A stretch of DNA of 64,000 nt from Clostridia bacterium (GTDB lineage Bacteria > Acidobacteriota > Terriglobia > Terriglobales > Acidobacteriaceae): contig DATMYA010000008.1 in the NCBI GenBank assembly GCA_035561135.1, positions 1-64,000 of the forward strand, in the 5' to 3' direction. The position numbers were made by a program, and so were the translations under genes. The stretch's first letter is position 1. Each line of letters starts with the position of its first letter. Positions 61,544-64,000 of the stretch are shown piece after piece. The notes under the pieces are model-generated. The model ran no database searches. It worked only from the letters and a program-made list of their open reading frames with translations, and was not told the origin of the DNA.

Positions 61544-63079
61544 ATGCTAACTGTCAGTCGCATTGCCGTCGCAATTGTTCTCGCAACCGCCATCCTGCAT
61601 CCTTCCACTTCGGCACAGACACAGCCCGTTTCACACGCAGCAGACAGCCCTGCGCCGCAACCGAACAAAAAGCAAACCGCCACACCGGTGAAGCTGGGGC
61701 CATTCAACGTGAGTGGCTCGTGGCGCGTCCGAATGGAAGCGCCCGACTGGTTCGACGCGCCGGGGTTTAATGATGATTACGCCTACGTGCAATCAATCTT
61801 TCGTTTGAGTTTCGGCTTACAGCGGAAGACATGGGATTTCAATTTTGAACTGTCTCAGCCGAGCGTTCTCGGGTTGCCGGACGATGCGGTGGCTCCTGGC
61901 GCTCCCGGCCAGCTTGGGCTGGGTGCGAACTACTTCGCAGCGAATGACAACCAGCGGTACGCTGCCTGGGTCTATCCGAGCAAGCTTTATTTGCGATTCA
62001 AGAACTTCGGAGGCGACGCCCAGAACCAATTGACAATAGGACGATTTGAATTCGTGGAGGGCATGGAGCCTGGGACAACGGACAAGACACTTACCGCTCT
62101 CAAAGCGATGCGCATTGCACATCGCTTAATCGGACCCTTCACGTTCGCCGTTCATGGGCGCAGCCAGGATGGAGCAACCCTTTCCCTCATGGCTCCAGGC
62201 AACAGCAATCTCACTTTCGCGGCGGCTCGTCCAACTCGCGGAGTGTTCCAGATGGATGGGCTCGGTGAGCTCGACATCTCCTGGGAGTACGGCGCGTATA
62301 CCAAGCCTTTCACTTTCAAGAATGGCGCCGCCGAATTCCGGCTGTTTGGACTTGGCTACCAGGATTACCGCGCTGTGGCGAAAACCGACAACCGCCCTGC
62401 CCTCGTACGCTCCGGGATTGACCGCTTCGAGAACATCAATATCGGTTCTTATGGAGCTGACTTCTTGCATGTGTTGAATACGAAGAGTGCGGGAAAATGG
62501 GATTTGCTTTTGTGGGGAGTCGCGCAGACCGGGGAATGGGGTGTGCAGGATCACCGCGCCGGTGCAGGCGCAGCGGAACTAGGGTGGCAGCCTCCTATTA
62601 CGAGCTTGAAACCATGGTTGCGAGTTGGCTATTTCATTGGAAGCGGCGATGGCGACCCGAATGACAATGAGCACAATACATTCTTCCAGGTCCTTCCAAC
62701 GCCACGATGGTACGCACGATACCCGTTCTACAATCTCCAGAACAGCCAGGATGCATCAGCTACACTGATACTCCGTCCCGGAACAAAGTGGAACATTCGC
62801 TCGGAGTATCACAACCTGAGCCTCGCTTCCCGCAACGATCTCTGGTACCAAGGCGGCGGCGCCTTCCAGCCACACACGTTTGGTTACATAGGTCGGCCCA
62901 GCAATGGGAACAAGGGCTTCGCAAACGTGTGGGACATTAGCGCCGACTATCAGCTGAATTCGAAACTCGTGATCGGGTTTTACTTCGCCAATGTCTGGGG
63001 TCACAGCGTAATCCGCTCGATCTATCCGACAGGTGACACCTCTCGTTTCGGATTCACGGAAGTCACATATAAGTTTTGA
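61544..63079 (+). CDS. Outer-membrane porin, alginate-export (AlgE-like) family
   Basis: 511 residues from ATG 61544, with AGAGG eight bases upstream. Signal peptide 1-24 (…H-P-S-T-S-A-Q). After a Pro/Gln-rich linker the barrel begins at W-R-V-R-M-E and contains Y-L-R-F-K-N, I-G-R-F-E-F-V-E-G and R-F-D-x-I/N segments, ending in T-E-V-T-Y-K-F with C-terminal Phe. Alginate_exp-type barrels carry anionic polymers or are general porins; without alginate genes nearby the substrate is unknown. Confidence 0.78.
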   Translation: MLTVSRIAVAIVLATAILHPSTSAQTQPVSHAADSPAPQPNKKQTATPVKLGPFNVSGSWRVRMEAPDWFDAPGFNDDYAYVQSIFRLSFGLQRKTWDFNFELSQPSVLGLPDDAVAPGAPGQLGLGANYFAANDNQRYAAWVYPSKLYLRFKNFGGDAQNQLTIGRFEFVEGMEPGTTDKTLTALKAMRIAHRLIGPFTFAVHGRSQDGATLSLMAPGNSNLTFAAARPTRGVFQMDGLGELDISWEYGAYTKPFTFKNGAAEFRLFGLGYQDYRAVAKTDNRPALVRSGIDRFENINIGSYGADFLHVLNTKSAGKWDLLLWGVAQTGEWGVQDHRAGAGAAELGWQPPITSLKPWLRVGYFIGSGDGDPNDNEHNTFFQVLPTPRWYARYPFYNLQNSQDASATLILRPGTKWNIRSEYHNLSLASRNDLWYQGGGAFQPHTFGYIGRPSNGNKGFANVWDISADYQLNSKLVIGFYFANVWGHSVIRSIYPTGDTSRFGFTEVTYKF

Positions 63080-63129
63080 CAGTTGTTGTTTGTTAGCATC
63101 GTCGCGCTATCAGTCCCGAACAGCGCGTG

Positions 63130-63366
63130 CTAGGCGACCCGGTCTTTCACATCCGCCGAAGTTGAGATTCGTGCACAGTGGGCACAGCAATAGAATCGAC
63201 CGCCAACCTCTACGCCGTGTCCAATCACGCGGCACTGGCAATGTTCGCAAATTGGTGCGATTGCCTGAATTGCGCATTCGAAGCTGTCAAAGGTATGCTG
63301 CGCCCCGGCCGCGATTAGCTCAAAGGACTTGTCGTAATCGTTACCGCACACTTCGCACTTGGCCAT
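63130..63366 (-). CDS. Small Cys-rich metallothionein-like zinc protein
   Basis: 78 residues from ATG 63366, with GGAGGAG upstream. Nine Cys (C4, C7, C31, C40, C43, C45, C60, C61, C64) and His (24, 42, 50, 63) are arranged C-x2-C … C-x2-C-x-C … C-C-x2-C. The central F-D-S-F-E-C-A-I-Q-A-x-A-P-x-C motif is common to prokaryotic metallothionein-like/zinc-ribbon proteins. It probably binds two or more zinc ions. The long frame upstream to 63786 is not coding. Confidence 0.85.
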   Translation of the reverse strand: MAKCEVCGNDYDKSFELIAAGAQHTFDSFECAIQAIAPICEHCQCRVIGHGVEVGGRFYCCAHCARISTSADVKDRVA

Positions 63367-63689
63367 CACTCCTCCTTCGTTACACATAAAGCACGAGCAG
63401 CGCCACAAAGCGCCAGCGCCGGTGCAACATGGCATAAGCGTAGATGTCAGGAGATTAAGTTCTGTTGTCGAGCGCGAATCAGAGCGCGCGCTTCGTGGTG
63501 TACGGAGTAGTGCCTGAGTTTGCGTCGGTTCGACGGAGAGCGATGCGGGCGATTGAGGGTTCAAACTCGCCGGGCGCCCCACGCCTGCGTCTGACATCTT
63601 ACGTCTGCTGTTGATCACAATCTGTCCGGCCGGAAGCACTCTCTTTTCGGGCAGGCTACAATCCCATACGAGAACATGTTGGGTGACGC
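63367..63689. other. Promoter region between divergent genes
   Basis: 323 bases, divergent promoters for the metallothionein-like gene and the cardiolipin synthase gene expected. No recognisable repeat, hairpin or coding frame. Confidence 0.45.
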
Positions 63690-64000
63690 ATGAACACCTC
63701 TGAGCGGAGATACTTCGATGATGATGCCGTCTCGCACCTCCGTGTGCTCGCAGACCATGCTTTCTCGCGAGCTGCTGGTGCGCCACTTATAGAAGGCAAC
63801 CAGATTCTTTTGCTCAAGGATGCCCGGGAGAACTATGGGGCGTGGCTCGATGCGATTGGCAAAGCGATACACCACATTCACTTCGAGAGCTACATCATCC
63901 ATGAAGACGATACCGGACGGGAGTTCGCAGACGCTCTGATTGCAAAGGCGCGCGAGGGCGTCCGTGTTCGGCTTATTTATGACTGGCTTGGAGGCTTCGG
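63690..64000 (+). CDS. Cardiolipin synthase / phospholipase D-like protein (5' part)
   Basis: 103 codons visible from ATG 63690; the frame runs off the right edge. The start of the phospholipase D-fold appears as G-N-x-[27 protein letters not shown] and L-I-Y-D-W-L-G. These match the first PLD domain of cardiolipin synthases (ClsB type, no N-terminal membrane helices). The HKD motifs lie beyond the window. Enzyme role (cardiolipin synthesis at the membrane) is therefore probable but unconfirmed. Confidence 0.85.
   Translation, partial: MNTSERRYFDDDAVSHLRVLADHAFSRAAGAPLIEGNQILLLKDARENYGAWLDAIGKAIHHIHFESYIIHEDDTGREFADALIAKAREGVRVRLIYDWLGGF

Overview
The window looks like a chromosomal stretch of an Acidobacteriota bacterium, probably Terriglobia or Koribacter-like. 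This is an inference from the moderately high GC, the very large Oar-like TonB receptors with an N-terminal carboxypeptidase-regulatory domain, the secreted DUF1080 and Gfo/Idh/MocA proteins, and the mix of household and accessory genes. No phage, insertion sequence, integron or CRISPR array was seen. The coding strand switches often, and hairpin terminators sit between several convergent genes.

Layout. 1-6.2 kb: two divergent serine hydrolases, then a cell-wall salvage run: an AmgK-type sugar kinase fused to a RapZ C-terminal domain, a MurU-type uridylyltransferase, MurA and an NAD(P)-binding protein. 6.3-6.7 kb: tmRNA. 6.7-9.1 kb: small membrane and secreted proteins, a SET-domain methyltransferase and a STAS protein. 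9.3-12.3 kb: the dnaX-ybaB-recR operon. 12.4-23.2 kb: signalling proteins (single-domain receiver, hybrid GAF/PAS kinase) and secreted hydrolases (dienelactone hydrolase, esterase, S46 dipeptidyl peptidase), plus a frameshifted sorbosone-dehydrogenase-like gene. 23.3-27.9 kb: bacterioferritin, CstA and a porin. 28.1-35.5 kb: an ECF sigma factor with its own zinc-finger tail, followed by an OsmC-TolC-MFP-RND-DUF2892 efflux operon. 35.6-41 kb: leuABCD with a divergent LysR regulator; LeuA lacks the leucine-sensing domain. 41.4-50.1 kb: an exported sugar-processing locus (tandem VOC protein, IclR regulator, Tat-exported oxidoreductase, TIM-barrel isomerase-like protein, DUF1080 protein, TonB receptor), best read as a 3-keto-glycoside pathway.

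50.3-53.0 kb: a decaying Kdp locus. kdpE is intact and a DUF4118 histidine kinase is present, but kdpC is a multiply frameshifted remnant and only the last 41 codons of a KdpD Usp-type domain survive; kdpA and kdpB are not in the window. 53.3-56.5 kb: a TonB receptor gene with a deletion and frameshift near its 5' end. 56.6-60.9 kb: an HbpS/GlcG-like protein, a FetAB-type exporter and the NrfHA nitrite-to-ammonia reductase, whose first haem motif is CxxCH instead of CxxCK. 61.5-64 kb: an alginate-export-type porin, a small metallothionein-like protein and the start of a cardiolipin synthase.

At least three genes (7601, 21307, 53352) carry frameshifts beside otherwise well-conserved sequence. 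Some of these may be assembly errors, so read-level checking would matter before calling them pseudogenes. All functional calls come from reading motifs and remembered family features; no database search was run.
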